Assembly (NCBI GenBank): GCA_026929865.2
Contig: CM049416.1
Coordinates: 19,557,001 to 19,621,000 of the forward strand
DNA length: 64,000 bases
Origin: Hyperoplus lanceolatus
Lineage: Eukaryota; Chordata; Actinopteri; Uranoscopiformes; Ammodytidae
Reading direction: 5' to 3'
Made by a program: the position numbers and the translations under genes. The notes below the pieces were generated by a model. The model was not told the DNA's origin. It made no database searches and saw only the letters and a program-made list of their open reading frames with translations. Of this stretch, positions 33,191-45,738 are shown piece by piece (position 1 is the stretch's first letter; the number at the start of each line of letters is the position of its first letter).

Positions 33191-33196
33191 AATAAA
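33191..33196 (+). terminator. anks1b polyadenylation signal
   Basis: AATAAA inside 'tggaataaaatatgac', followed by 'tgtcattgtgataatgttgt' as a GT-rich downstream element. No earlier AATAAA with such a context was noticed in the UTR. Confidence 0.7.
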
Positions 33197-33215
33197 ATAT
33201 GACTTGTAAAACCAT

Positions 33216-35056
33216 TATTTGTCATTGTGATAATGTTGTCCCCGAGTTATTGTGTGTAAATGTTTGACTTAAAGTTTAAAAGTACAGGTGAAACTCATAG
33301 TATTAGAATATCATGGAAAATGAATTGGAATTAAGGCAATGATTCATGCAAAATGTGCCTAAGCCAAGTACTGAGTACATATGCGTGATTATACTTTATA
33401 GAAGGCCGACATTTCTGTACTTACAATCCCTTTTTTTTATTGATTTCATGATATATTTAAATTTTCTCAAAATTAACAATCCGACAGGTTGTTAACGAGC
33501 AAAACACCTAATTTGGAGCTGAAACTAAAATGTTGGTACCAATACTTTAATGAATACAATAATGGACACACACATACTATTACTGCATGTGCATTAGATC
33601 AAGGTTGGGCCAAGAAGTTTGCCCTGAAACTGATGTTACAACATAATGTTCTGCAGAACTAAACTCATTAAGAATCTCAGATGAATAATTGTTTGCATTC
33701 TATTGGCATTATAATAACATGTATTTTTATATATTGAATAAGAAGGTTTATTGCTGTTGAAATTAGAAACTTATTAAACTCTTATTTAGTCAGTAAGATA
33801 TTGATATCAGCTTCCCCTCTCAATCTCCATTAACTGAAGTAGTTTTAGCCGTGTGGAGAGTTCCCTCACAGTGAACCCGCGTGGGGAATTCACACCTTGA
33901 GGTTGTGAAAGTCATTAGTAACGCATACTCTCAAGTGTAAATTGTTGTGAAGCGATGTGGAGATGGTATCGTAAGAGGCCGTCTTCCACTTCAGCTCTGA
34001 TAGGGAAAGCTGTGAAAGAAGAAACGCTTGTGGCATTACATGGCAGTCAAATAAGCGCTTAAACCAGTGGCTACCATTGGATGTGGCAAATTGGATAGAA
34101 ATAGGAAAGCTTTATTGATGTTGCCTCCAGGTTAGAGAAGGTTTAGATGTGATGGTGAGATATACAGTAGCTACCGGTAATTGCTCTCTGTACCTGTAAA
34201 TCCACTGATTATAGGTACGCTATTAGTTTTTTTTTTTACTGTACAATGCTAGTGTGACCAATTCATAGTGCTTGAAAAATGCATACCTTTTTCTGTTGCT
34301 TAAGCCACAAGTGGAATCGAAATCGACGTTTAGTTTAGCTCTCCCTGTCATCTGGTCTTCAGTTCAGGAGTGACAGAGAGGTCAGCGTTTAACAGACGTC
34401 TCATCAACTCCATCAACCACTTGGCGACCACCAGACAACCTGACTGACAGTGCTGTGCGCGCTCAGATGACAGGAAGAGTTTCCCGAAAATCTACATGGT
34501 TTTTTTGTGGTGTGATTCGTGTCAGGTTGCTCTATCGCAGTTAACAAGAAATTAAGACCAGAAAAATAGTATAATAGGAGATCTTTAAGGTGCATTTTTG
34601 CATACAACATTCTTACCAATACATGATTAGCGTAAATTGTGCCAGTATTTTATGTAGCCCTCTCACTCAATTCTGTTTTGACTAGATTACTTTTATAGAA
34701 TGTCCCTTTAACATAATAAAAGTTACTGCATGGGTTGTGAAATGGTGAGAGCTACGAAATATATTTTCTGGATGGTGTAGGCTACACTAAACACAATTTA
34801 AGGGTGACTCTGGCTAAGATGCCAAGAGGCCTGGTTAGCTTATTAATGTAACTATACTGGTAATGAGCATTCATTTGCAATGCAGTGTATTTCAACTGTA
34901 ACTATAGCCCTTATTCAAGATGAAACAATACAATCAACAAGGGAAAACACATTGGAAAGACAAGAGAGCAATATTAGATGTTTTATTTCTAAACCATGTA
35001 ACTCAGCTCTCTTTTTCCTTTCTTTTAGATTGACTCATGAACACATGAAAACACAA
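33216..35056. other. Intergenic DNA after anks1b
   Basis: No coding region. A fragment beginning 'acaggtgaaactcatagtat' followed by 'tagaatatcatggaaaa' (33286-33330) resembles the end of a common fish Tc1/mariner-like element, but I could not find its other end. The rest is AT-rich and unrecognised. Confidence 0.5.
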
Positions 35057-36444
35057 CTTATAACCAGAGGTGGGCAGAGTAGCCAAAAAATTTACTCAAG
35101 TAAAAGTAAGTTACTTTAAGATTATAATTACTCAAGTAGAAGTAAAAGTACTAAAAATTATTACTCGAGTAAGAGTAAAAAAGTATGCAGTGAAAAGACT
35201 ACTCAAGTACTCAAGAGTACAAGTAGGCCTACTGAATTACTCCGGATTTATTTTTGAAATATACAGAGCAACACAAACAGTACAAAATAGACACGAACAA
35301 AATATAAAACAGCAATGTTCAAATAAAGATATTTTAAATAACATCCTTTAAAATGAAACAATAAATAAGGTTTTTAAAAATAAAATGAATAACCCTTGAA
35401 CAAAAACAAAAATACATTAATTATTTGCCAAATTAAATAGCTTTTTTATTAATTGTCTTCAAATACAATTATAATAAATTAGGTTTATCCAAAATTATAT
35501 TAATTAAAACCAATATACTTATAACATTGTTTTGCACATACACATTTTTAAACTAATTCCTACAATATGTCACAGGCCCTGAGAAAATGATCTAGGTTAT
35601 GTTGTGTCAAAAATATAAAACACACAAAATTAAACTTTGTTACACATCAAAACCTGCTGGCACACTCACTTAACGTATGAAACTACAGAGTGGCTGAACA
35701 AAGAGACCACTCTCAGACTGTCACACAGCCAGACTGGGGGCCAGTGAGTAGGCTACAGGGAGAACAGGACGTGTCAAAGAAGAACAGTGTCTCTGTAGGC
35801 CTAATTGCGAGTGTGTGGGAGTCTGTGTCAATGTGATTGTTATTTTGTGAGTTTGTGTAATTGAGAGCTTGTGAGTTTGTATGTGAGGCCAGGGGTGTGG
35901 CTATTGCTCCTTGGAATCAGCGGTTTCTTCCATTTTCATGCATCTGCATGGAGCCTACATGGCACGGCCACGGACACAACATCTGTGCGGAACCGGTGTG
36001 AGGACCCCGAGCCGATCTGGCAGCCGAGCACATCTGGTACTCACACCGGAGCTGTTAAAAAAGTCCGCGGACATTGTTGAGCCCTATGACAACATGACAA
36101 CATTTGTCATGTGACTCAAGTGGCTGCATTTGATTGGCAAGCTTTTGTAATATGGTATTTATTGGTTAAAATAGTCACGTGATAGAGATGTTGGCTGAAG
36201 ACGTCCCCGGGGAGAGAAATCATGAGAGAAATGGCTCTCGCATGTAATAAAAAAATATATAAAACAATAAAGTAACGACCGTCACGTAGCCAAATGGAAC
36301 GGCGTAAAAGTACCGTTCTTTCTTAAAATATCTACTCAAGTAAGAGTAAAAGTATGTTGCAATGAAACCACTCCTAAAATTACAATTTATTCAAAAAGTT
36401 ACTCAAGTATTTGTAACGGAGTAAATGTAGCGCGTTACTACCCA

Positions 36445-37915
36445 CAGGGCTGTACAGTGTGACAGTTTTGATCGCATTTGCTACTGAAATTGATCACATG
36501 CGATGATGAATACAAGTCCATTCGCACTAGTGCGACAGGCTGCTAATGAGGAGAGGCTGTCTTTGAAACACAGAAGAGCACTGCACAACACTGCTTAGGG
36601 GGCTCTACATTAACACTCTCCAAATGGGGGTAAATGTAGTCTTAGGCAAGTAAGTTATTGAGTCCACCTCCACTTTGGCTGGTGAAAGATATGTGTCCTC
36701 GGGATCTGTACTCGAGCAGCGATTCTAGCGTGTAAAAACTTCACCAAAGGTAATAGCCGGAAGGAGACGGCACATTACCGCAGTTAAGTTAGCGCATGTG
36801 CAAACAGAACATTTCCTGTGCGCCTTCACGTTAAAAGCCTGTTACTAGCCAAACATGAGTTGACTTTTATTTTGAAGCCGGTATGAACAGGAAATTAGCG
36901 CTTCACAGCCCTGCAGTAGCCTGGTGCTACCAGACCATCTTACTTCATTTCATTTGTACAGAGGGTCTGGCAGTGCTGTAATTGGCAAACGTTCACTCAT
37001 GGAGGCGGGTGTCTGCTAAAGTTTAAAACTATTGGATCTGCCCAGTGCCACTCTGGATTAGCCAACCAATCGCATAACGTTTGGTCGTCACGTGTGTCAT
37101 GAGCCGGCTTCTGGCAACTGAAACTGGAGCGTGACTTCGACGTCATCGTTCTCAGCCACTCGCTCTGTTCGCTGATTGGACCGGCTATCGAATCTCCGGC
37201 AAAACTGGGAAATGGGCTGTACACCCAGACTGACTACTGAAGGGAAAATAAAATTTGGCTGGAAGTGGGCGGGCGGGCGGAGCCAGGCTAGCCCTGCAGT
37301 GCTCTAGCTAGAAAAGCAATTCATTCAGCTGCAGAGAAAAGTCAACAGTAGTCTAAAAACAAAGTTTGAAATAAGCCACTGAAGAACAACTCCCAACACA
37401 TTCACAACAACCTATTTAATTTATCCTAAATTGTACCAATATGTATACTTTTTTAGGCTATGTTTAATGTTTTAAAGTTTGGTTTTAATTAACAGAAGGA
37501 CATTTTCAAAAAATATATATTATTATTATTAATATAATAATTATATGTAGGCCTAGATACAAAAAATATATAGATATAGATATTATTTTTATATTTTTAT
37601 GGGGAGAAATAATTCTGAATCAGCAAAAAATTGCAATTGGCAGGTTAGATTATTTTGTCTAAATTGCAATCAGTGCATCCCTATTCATTTTTCTACAATT
37701 ATTACTGCACACACTAGGATATAATATTAATTGAGAATCTCAAATGAGACCAAGATGACAGGCTCAAAGGTAATTACAGTGAAATGCAAGGGTTAGGGTT
37801 ATGCAAGTTTTCGATCATACTTTGTGTGCTACCAAATTAATTTTTGTGCTACTGAATTTTTTTTGCTTGCTAGCACCAGTGTTACCACCTAAAAAAAAAT
37901 AAGCGTACAGCCCTG
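36445..37915. mobile_element. Middle element of the nest
   Basis: 'cagggctgtac' at the left and 'gtacagccctg' at the right are perfect inverted repeats. It sits within the last bases of the outer element. The flanks share ACCCA (5 bp), so the target duplication is ambiguous and the superfamily is undetermined. It is itself interrupted at 36917-37290. Confidence 0.75.
36917..37290. mobile_element. Innermost element of the nest
   Basis: 374 bp, starting 'tagcctggtgctaccaga' and ending 'ggagccaggcta', with the 9-bp GCCCTGCAG on both sides (36908-36916, 37291-37299). The 'agcctggtgctaccaga' end is a frequent fish MITE signature. No coding content. Confidence 0.85.
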
Positions 37916-37934
37916 ACCCACCTCTGCTTATAAC

Positions 37935-40084
37935 CTTAAATGCTAATACCCCGGGTTTTTTGAAAGGTTCAGTTACTGGTACCAGTGTTGGCGCGCTTGT
38001 TGGAGCTCATACAGAAACCCTCTTCAAAAGAACAGTCCATATACTCACACCCAAATCAGAACAAAAAGTTAGGTAAACTCCTTGAAAAACTACCTTTTCC
38101 AAGAGGCAGCAACACGATCAGGAACCCGTCTCGATGCTCCGTCCAACACCGACTCCTCTGCTGCAGCACGTGGCAAAGTCCGTCCTTGTCCTCGCTTCTC
38201 CCGTTGGATATGCTAACCACTAGCAAAACAGTCCCGTCTTGCGTCAGCCTCTTAGCAAAAAGCTGCACTTCTAAAGCACGCTTGTTTACACTTTTAAGAA
38301 AATAAACAAACACTCACGCAAACGGTAAATAGTATAACTGTTCTTCAAGTTTAAGTTTTCTCCGACATAACAGTCTCTTCAGCTTCTTCTCGCAGATTGT
38401 TTTCTCTCATCCCCGGACAATTTGTTATACCACGCCCCTCCAACAATCCGACAGGTTAATCCCCAATGACAGATAAAATGATTGACACCTGCCTAAACAA
38501 ATCCAAACCCATAAAAATAAACTGAGGGGTTCAAGGGCTCTTTAAAACATAGGACGTTTTTATATTTAACACAAACTTACCCAAATTAACCAAATACATG
38601 TCAACAGTAGGCTATCATTACAACTTCAGGCCCACATTAGTGACCATTTAATCAAATTAGAAGGGCGCTACATTTACATTTTGTAAATATATAAAATATA
38701 TTGCACTGCTAAATTATACGGACTTCTCAGCTGTTTAAGCATGTTTCACCTGCATTTTTCTAGATGGATTGGGACCATATGGCAAAGACCCTGGGCAAGA
38801 TTTTAGACATCCTATTCATATTCACCTAAAGAGGACCATATTTTATGTAATCCAACTAAGCTTCCACCCCTTAAAGCACCAGTAAGCAAAATCATTGCAG
38901 ATGCAGCGTCCATTCCTTTCCTCTGAAGGTTAGCAATGAGGGATTTCATTGACAAACAAACATGAAGAAGCTGGCAGGATTTTGAAGCTGGCCCCGGCCA
39001 CTCCGACTGATCACCGACCACATTTCCTCCCAGGATTTGACTGACAGAACTCGCAGCCACGAAATAAAGCGCCAGCACTGTTCACTGTTCTCTTTAAAAG
39101 GCTCTACAGTACAGCAGGAACAAAGGTAAGTGTATCTCAGGTAAAAGGCTGTTTGATTATGATCCAGCTGCTACATGTTTACATGAAAGTGTGTATATTT
39201 ACAATTTGAGTAAAATCAGGTATAGTCAGGTTTCTCTTAAAAAAGTTGGCAAGAAATATATTCCCTGAGTATTTACCAAGCACCAACGATTCATGAATCT
39301 CCTTTTGAAGCAAGTTTAAAATCAATGTGCAAAACATTCAGGTATAGAGAAGTACATGAATCGAGGAAGTAACCTTATTAGATTTTAAAAGGAATGAAAA
39401 TGATAGAATACGTGGATTGAATAGAGTATGTTCCACACATAAGGCAAGGCAAGTTTATTTCTATAGCATAATTCAGACACAAGGCCATTCAAAGTGCTTT
39501 ACAGGGGAATAACATACATCAAGATTAGACATTAGAAATTTGCATTTAAGAGATAGTATAGGCCTATACAAATAAAATACATCAAGATTCAAGATTAGCC
39601 TGCATTAGACATCATGTAGGCCGATCACATCCGTGTCTGTTAGGACTGAAGTCTCTTTCCCCAAATTTGAACACAAGGTTTGGGTTACAAGCTGTAGAAA
39701 GAGTGTGCTCTCCACTATACAGCCTTTGTGTTATTGAAATGTTCACACCACTCGTAGTGCTTTTGCACTTCGCCCCTGTCTTTTAACCAAGCCTTGTAAA
39801 AAAAAATCTCATGTATCTGTGGAGGTAAGGATGAGTGCCTTTGGTTGAGTGTCTATTAAACTACAGTGGACTGACATTTACAGCGAGCCTCGGAGAAGAG
39901 AAAAAAAAGGGCTGAACAAGCATTTGTCATGAGCTATAAAGCACTGAATGAAATGTCTCGCACTCTCTCCTACAGTTACAATATGCAGTCAATGTGGAAG
40001 CAACCACTGGAGCTGGTCTCTGAGGTTTGGAGAATAGAAAAAAGAAAAAAAACGGTGGGGCTGCGGCATATCGGTTGGGCTGAA
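37935..40084. other. Intergenic DNA, partly CpG-containing
   Basis: About 38090-38480 is richer in CG dinucleotides than its surroundings and matches none of the repeats in the window. 39441-39560 is a LINE-tail fragment. I recognise no gene; an untranslated exon or degraded element is possible. Confidence 0.4.
39441..39560 (+). mobile_element. Dispersed LINE-tail-like fragment, copy 3
   Basis: 'aggcaagtttatttctatag', 'aattcagacacaaggccatt', 'caaagtgctttacagggga' and 'acatcaagattagacattag', the best-preserved of the three copies. Confidence 0.65.
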
Positions 40085-40121
40085 GATTAACTGACAATTT
40101 GGACCAAATTGTCAGTTAATC
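40085..40121. repeat. Perfect 37-bp palindrome
   Basis: The arms 'gattaactgacaatttgg' and 'ccaaattgtcagttaatc' are exact reverse complements with a single A between them. Not part of any repeat I recognised. Confidence 0.95.
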
Positions 40122-41370
40122 CAAATTATTTGGTGCATTCTGTTGAGAAATGACAATAACAAATAAATATTTTCTGATTTTGTAAAGAGCATAGTAGACC
40201 ACTGCAGGATGGAATAGAGTGGGAGGTAATTCAAAAAGGCACCATTTATTCTGCTAGATTTTTCTGGTCCGAGTGGTGCAGTGGCAGCCGTTTGTATTTA
40301 GTTTTTTTTTTTTTTTTCAAAGCGCCAACAGCTCAATTTGATTGTTGTGTACTGCTGGCACAGGACTTCATAAACTGGGCACAATGAGGGGAGAATGATT
40401 AAGAAAGACGGGGAACACATGGAGATTGTTTTGCACTATTGGAAAGAAAACGACATCACGCCATAACGACAGCATGGCGGTTGGTTAGCACACACTAATC
40501 ATTTCCTAGATTTTTTTCGAGCCGCTACAGTGAAGTGTAAGACAGGGGAGAGTAGGCTACGCTACATCATGCTTTGTTTCAGCACCGGTGTCAGATGTGG
40601 GAGACGGTCAGAAGTTACAGATGGTGCACACTGCCCCGCGGCTACCGGTTAAATGAGACGACTAGGTGAAAACTGCTCATGTAACAAATCACAATCATAT
40701 CTGGCATTCATTCAATAGAGATGGTTCTCAGATCCACATTTATATATTGCTCTTATACATATGCAAGGATAATGAAGGGAAGGGGGGACTATTTTACATA
40801 AAGACAATTAGATGCCTTTGGTAGATGTGTTGAAACAGCAATAACATTGTCATGATGTAGGGAAATACATGAACATGGAACTGGCTGGCATGCAAATGGG
40901 TAATAGAGGAATAAACCCCCTGTCCAAACGACTTTAACAAAGGGTAAGTAAACACACACACATAAAACACCATGCTGGAATTGGCTCAATATGTGCACCC
41001 TGATAAAGCTGGACACAGTGATGAGAATTGGCTAAACAACCAAAGGTTCTCTCTCTCTCTATCTATCTCTCTCTCGATCTCTCTCTCTCAGAAGCTGGCA
41101 GAGACATTCACAATGGACACTGGCAGACTTCATCAACAACTTGGACAAAGAAATACTGCAAAGTCCCATTAAAAAGAACCTTTCATTCATGCTTTTCCTA
41201 TCAAAAAACTCCACAATCACTATTTGGAATTTCAGAGATCCTGAGATGATGTCTTCAAATTACTTTATATGTATATAATGTACTGTATATATTCTATTCA
41301 TTATTAACCGTAATAGAAGCTCATCTATTTTCTGTTGTTCAACTAATCGATTTGTTGATTCAATGTTTGC

Positions 41371-41453
41371 TGGATGGATGGATGGATGGATGGATGGATG
41401 GATGGATGGATGGATGGATGCATGGATGGATGGATGCATGGATGGATGGATGG
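41371..41453. repeat. (TGGA)n tetranucleotide repeat
   Basis: About 20 units of TGGA with two CATGGA interruptions. The spacing is a plain microsatellite, with no spacers, so it is not a CRISPR-like array. Confidence 0.95.
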
Positions 41454-42029
41454 ACTTTGAAGAGGACCTCAAATGCGCATCATATTTGTATTCACTATAA
41501 TCTGTACGGAAAAGCCAGCATCCAGCAGAATTTAAATCTGTGTGTTGTTAGCTTGGGCTCTGAGCAGACTGGAGTGGCAAATTGGGCAGAGGATAAGCAT
41601 GTAAGTTAAGAGCTACAGCGAAATGAGGTTTGACAGTGCAGCAGAACGGCTCAGAGTAAGTATCTTTACATAATGCCCAATTCGCTCCATTTTGTGCAGC
41701 TAAATGCAGAACGCAATACATTTATTTTCCCATAAGGTGGCTGAGGTGTAGGTGATTCTGAGAGGTTGTGTGTTCAAACACACACCAACCGACTTGAATA
41801 TACAACCTCTGGGTCTGCAGGCCGTCCACTATCAAACTGAGCTAGTGTCCTTCACACTGGAAAACTTTCTCCACGTGATTTTATCTCTTTGCCTCGGGTA
41901 TTTTACTTGAAAATATCAAAAATGCCCAGGTAAGGATTAGAACACACAACCTCTTAGATCAGATAATCATGAGCAGTTGAAAACGGGGTGGGAATGAATA
42001 AGCTTTGGCTTCCTCCTCTCTCCTTCTCG

Positions 42030-42172
42030 GACACAGATGATACATGTGTTTTATAAATATTGTTTATGACAATTTATAATTATTCTTGTTTTGTGTTTTG
42101 ATGTGTCATACTTACTTTTTTGATTTTTTTTAATTCGAAATAAAGCAGAAATGAAATGAAATGAAAAGAGGA
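42030..42172 (+). mobile_element. Truncated LINE 3' tail
   Basis: 'tttttaattcgaaataaagc' followed by 'gaaatgaaatgaaatgaaaa', a typical LINE end with a short tandem-repeat tail. The 5' boundary is arbitrary. Confidence 0.5.
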
Positions 42173-42988
42173 GAGGAGAGCTCTACGTTGATGCAACCCC
42201 ATGTGCAACCCCCACGGGAGAGGGAAAACAGAAACTGCAATTGCCATGACAGGGATATGAGCTGACGGGCTCTGGCTTATATGTGCCTGGTTTGATGCAA
42301 GGGCTCATAGCAACAGCAGTCAAGCAACATGACAGCGGTGAAGACATGCCGTCACTGAAAGCTGCTTATGTCACCTTCTCCAGTATGAATCAAAATAGCA
42401 GAGATCAGACACTAATCTTTTCCGCAATGAAGAATGAATGAATAAATGGGATGAAGTAAGGTGTTCATAGGCCTACCTAAGGAATAAGCTAAGAAAGATA
42501 TTTATATATTTTACCGTTAAAGCTGTCAGCCAACCCGACATGCAGGAGCCCAGAAAAATCCCAAGAAGGGACCATGAAATGTTTCAGTTGTTGATTCTAC
42601 TGCTAAGAAAAAAACCTGGACAGCAGAAGGAATCAAATAAATGTGCAATCATCAAAGGCTTACCTCTTGTAGATGCAGCAACAGTGTTGTTGTAATTACT
42701 CAGAATTCCTCATGGGGACCACAGAAGTTACGCACTATAGCTTTAAGTACGGATTAAACAAAATAATTTCACTCTTTTCAAACTTTTCCTCTTATTTTCA
42801 GCTAAAACCAAATGGAGTGTTTGCGTTAATCACTCACTGATTTGCTTGATTGTGGCTTGAGAAGAGGCAATTAGTCACTGATTACACAGCTAACCACACT
42901 AAGACGCACATCTGTTGTCAACAAAAAAAAATGGTTGAATCACTGACTCCCATCCGCATCCCCAATCCTCCCAAAACAAAACCAGCGT

Positions 42989-43405
42989 TAAAGGGATAGT
43001 TCAATATTTTTGAAGTGGGGTTGAACGCTAAACTGAGATTATTGCCACCATACCGCCGTTTACTTTTTCAAGTAATCCAATCAGCTGTGGATTATTCAAG
43101 AGTCACAAGAAAACAAAAATAAAATAGATGTCTGGCGGAAAACTAAAACAATCTCAGTTGAAGGGGGTTTTAGGTTAGCATTTTTTTCAATTGGTTATTG
43201 AGTGTGTATTTTTTATTTTTATATTGTGATACTGTGATGACTGATGCACGTTTAAGGAGTTGCTCTCTGAATTTCATTGTACCTTGTATAACGACAATTA
43301 AAGCTTTCTATTCTATTTCGATTTCTATATGTTGAGAAAAAAACGTTTTTCTTCTGGCCCCCTATGCAACAGTACAAGGCTGACTTCTGCTACAGCTGCA
43401 TCTCT
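42989..43405 (+). mobile_element. MITE family H copy with LINE-tail insertion
   Basis: Left end 'taaagggatagttcaatat'. 'gaagggggttttaggttagc' and 'tatatgttgagaaaa' then 'gtacaaggctgacttctgct' correspond to the order in the copy at 11766, but are split by about 125 bp (43200-43325) ending 'acgacaattaaagctttcta', which fits a 5'-truncated LINE tail. Confidence 0.55.
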
Positions 43406-43591
43406 CCTTAACTCATTTAATCTCTCTGCCTTGTACATTCAGATAAATAAGTATTTTTAAGCAGGGCCTTAAATGAGTGGATAAATGTTTTCAAAAGAAG
43501 AAGAACACAAAAGATTAGCAGAGTAAAGCTGCACAAACTGAACACAGACACAGAAGCTTTCCCGAGGCCAGACAGACAGACTATATACACT

Positions 43592-43595
<4 letters not shown>

Positions 43596-43686
<91 letters not shown>
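43596..43686. repeat. (CA)45 microsatellite
   Basis: 91-bp CA run. Confidence 0.96.
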
Positions 43687-43689
<3 letters not shown>

Positions 43690-44889
43690 CATCAGCCGGC
43701 CACAGTCACTCTGCTCTAGATCTGTCTGCCTTCATCTGAGCTCCGCAGCAGCAGCACTAATTGTTTGGGACAACTACTGTTTAATGCTAAATGGTGCGAG
43801 AGCCCCGGCACTAGTAAATACGATAAAGGCCTTCCTTACAAAAAGCATGTTAATGAAAGACTTCTTGGGAAAACTGAAAGGCAGCAGAGACAAACTAAAG
43901 GATGAGTCCACTGCTTTAGTGGTGGTGGTTTTATAGTTATGTATTTCAGATTTGTGCACACACACCATTGTGATGTTCTATTCTATGTTAGTTTAATTAT
44001 TTTCTGATTGGGTGAATGTATTTCCGCAAAATTAGGTGTCAAAAAAGTATCAGTAGTGAACAAACTCAAAACTATATCCAGTCTTTTAATGTGACATTTG
44101 ATTCCAGACTCTCACAGACACAAGCTCAAATGTGATGACAACCGAACCTGTAAAAAGATATACTAAATATAGTGTGCCGTGTTGTGGTGCAGAAAAACCA
44201 AAGCCAAAACCATGTGATCAAATTAAAGACTTGTGCCAATCTGCCCGACAACAACACAACCTTGAACAGCACTAGCCCAAAAAGACAACCCAGCCAAGAG
44301 ACGAAACCTGCTCCATTTAAGACATGACCTCATTGTTTCACCTTCAAAGTAAAAGTTTTTAAAAGTTGAGTTGACTGCTGCTGCTGCTGAAGCCAGAATG
44401 TGTTTCTTCATCCACAAAATGAAATCCTAATGAAAGCTGCCAGTGTAGTTGCTCCAATAACAGCCTCTCGTTGCACCATGCGCACCAGCTCGGCTCTATT
44501 GATTTGAGCTTTCTGAATAAGTAGAAGTAAATGTCCCGTGACAATCAGCTCACAATATGAGGGTTTTTATTCCAAAATGAAACATCCATCATCCACTGAA
44601 AGAAAATAATTTTTTAAACTCGGACCATATTATATATCATCTCTGTCAGATTCATACATTTTATTTCATTATTTCCCTCTTTGCATTCCCAAAACTTTTA
44701 GTTTGAAAGGTTTGTTATATGCAGTTAACAGTAATTATGTTTTTGTTTTGGCTTAGTACTGATATACACATAAGAATCAAGAGGTTTGTTCACTTTAGCA
44801 AACTGTCACAGAAACATGGTGGAGCATTGTGGCCAAGATATTTTAGATGTCCCCAAAGGATTTTAAGAAATTGGGTATGGATATCGCTT

Positions 44890-45100
44890 AAAAGGTGCTA
44901 CGAAGAACTTTAAAATATTTCCGAAACAGTCTCAAGACCATCAGTGCAAAAAATGCTATTTTCAATATAGTTTTTCTTAATGCCTTTGTCATGGGTACGC
45001 TCACCCAGGAACTACAGCTGGCGTAGTAAAAACACTACCGCTTTTGTCCAAAGGGGGTTTAAGAATTAACACAAACTGAAAGTTCCTCAGAGCACCTTTT
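44890..45100 (-). mobile_element. MITE family A, copy 6 (reverse)
   Basis: 'aaaaggtgctacgaagaact', 'catgggtacgctcacccagg', 'actaccgcttttgtccaaag', ending 'gttcctcagagcacctttt'. Well preserved. Confidence 0.8.
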
Positions 45101-45593
45101 ATATGTTAATGAGCAAACAATTATCAAAAAAATGATTTGAGAAATAATTCCTTTTGTTTTTTATTCATGATTAACAGTATATGTTGTGTGTTTCAAATGA
45201 GTCCATGTGTCCCATCACTTGCTCATCATATCTGCAGCCGTTAGAGTCTTAAAGATCATCTGCTTTCATCCCCACCCAAAGCTCTTTATGTAACGACTCT
45301 ATGACGAGAGGAGAAGTTAAGGAGCTCAGATTTGGTATTTAGCTTTGAGTTTTGTTCAGCTCTCTCGGATGCTGTGTAAAACAAGTCCTGCATCTTGGGA
45401 CCTTATAATCTGATCAGTGCACATAATGCATATCCCAGCCGCAAGATAAAACTGACTGTCTCTGCACTCACTCAGCCTTAACCCTAGAACACTAATGCTT
45501 AGGAAAATATTTAAAAAGTGCTGCCGAACTTTAGGGGGCTTGCAATTTCCCCTCCGGCTGCAACGGATCTTGTTCATGGGTGCAAAACCAAAT

Positions 45594-45738
45594 TAAAGGT
45601 GCAGTGTGTAGAATGTATTGGCATTTTTCAGAAAAGACTTGGTAGAAAAGGAATATTCTATTCATAAGTATGTTTGAATTAGCATATGATTGCTTGAAAA
45701 TAAATGTTATTCTTTCTTTTATCACCTTTAGAATTATT
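45594..45738 (+). mobile_element. MITE family B, left part
   Basis: 'taaaggtgcagtgtgtagaa' then 'aagacttggtagaaaagga' and 'cataagtatgtttg'. Its first ~80 bp match the reverse complement of 24148-24229. The right end is not resolved. Confidence 0.65.

Larger units (their letters stand above)
30578..33215 (+). other. anks1b 3' UTR (predicted)
   Basis: From the stop codon to about 20 bp past AATAAA at 33191-33196. The region lacks the MITE clutter seen in the introns. It contains two UGUACAUA motifs (32902 and 33112) and an internal splice acceptor at 31834. The exact cleavage site is inferred; a GT-rich stretch follows at about 33219-33262. A pyrimidine-rich part (30840-31210) gives a spurious reverse-strand reading frame. 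Confidence 0.75.
35065..37926. mobile_element. hAT-type element, outermost of a three-level nest
   Basis: The ends are 'cagaggtgggcagagtag' and the interrupted inverted 'acccacctctg'. The 8-bp CTTATAAC occurs on both sides (35057-35064 and 37927-37934), as expected for hAT. Subterminal regions on both sides are packed with 'actcaagtaaaagta'-like units in inverted arrangement. It is interrupted near its right tip by another element at 36445-37915, so its own length is about 1.4 kb. No transposase was recognised. Confidence 0.85.
40122..44889. other. Intergenic DNA with scattered repeats
   Basis: Contains the (TGGA)n tract at 41371, a LINE tail ending in GAAAT repeats at about 42030-42172, a MITE H copy interrupted by another LINE tail (42989-43405) and a (CA)n at 43596. 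No coding exon recognised. Confidence 0.55.

Noticed and set aside
33286..33560. Complete Tc1/mariner element
   Set aside because: Only one end-like motif is present; no matching inverted end or transposase was seen.
41371..41453. Regular repeat that could suggest a CRISPR-like array
   Set aside because: Simple TGGA tetranucleotide repeat with no spacers, in a vertebrate genome.
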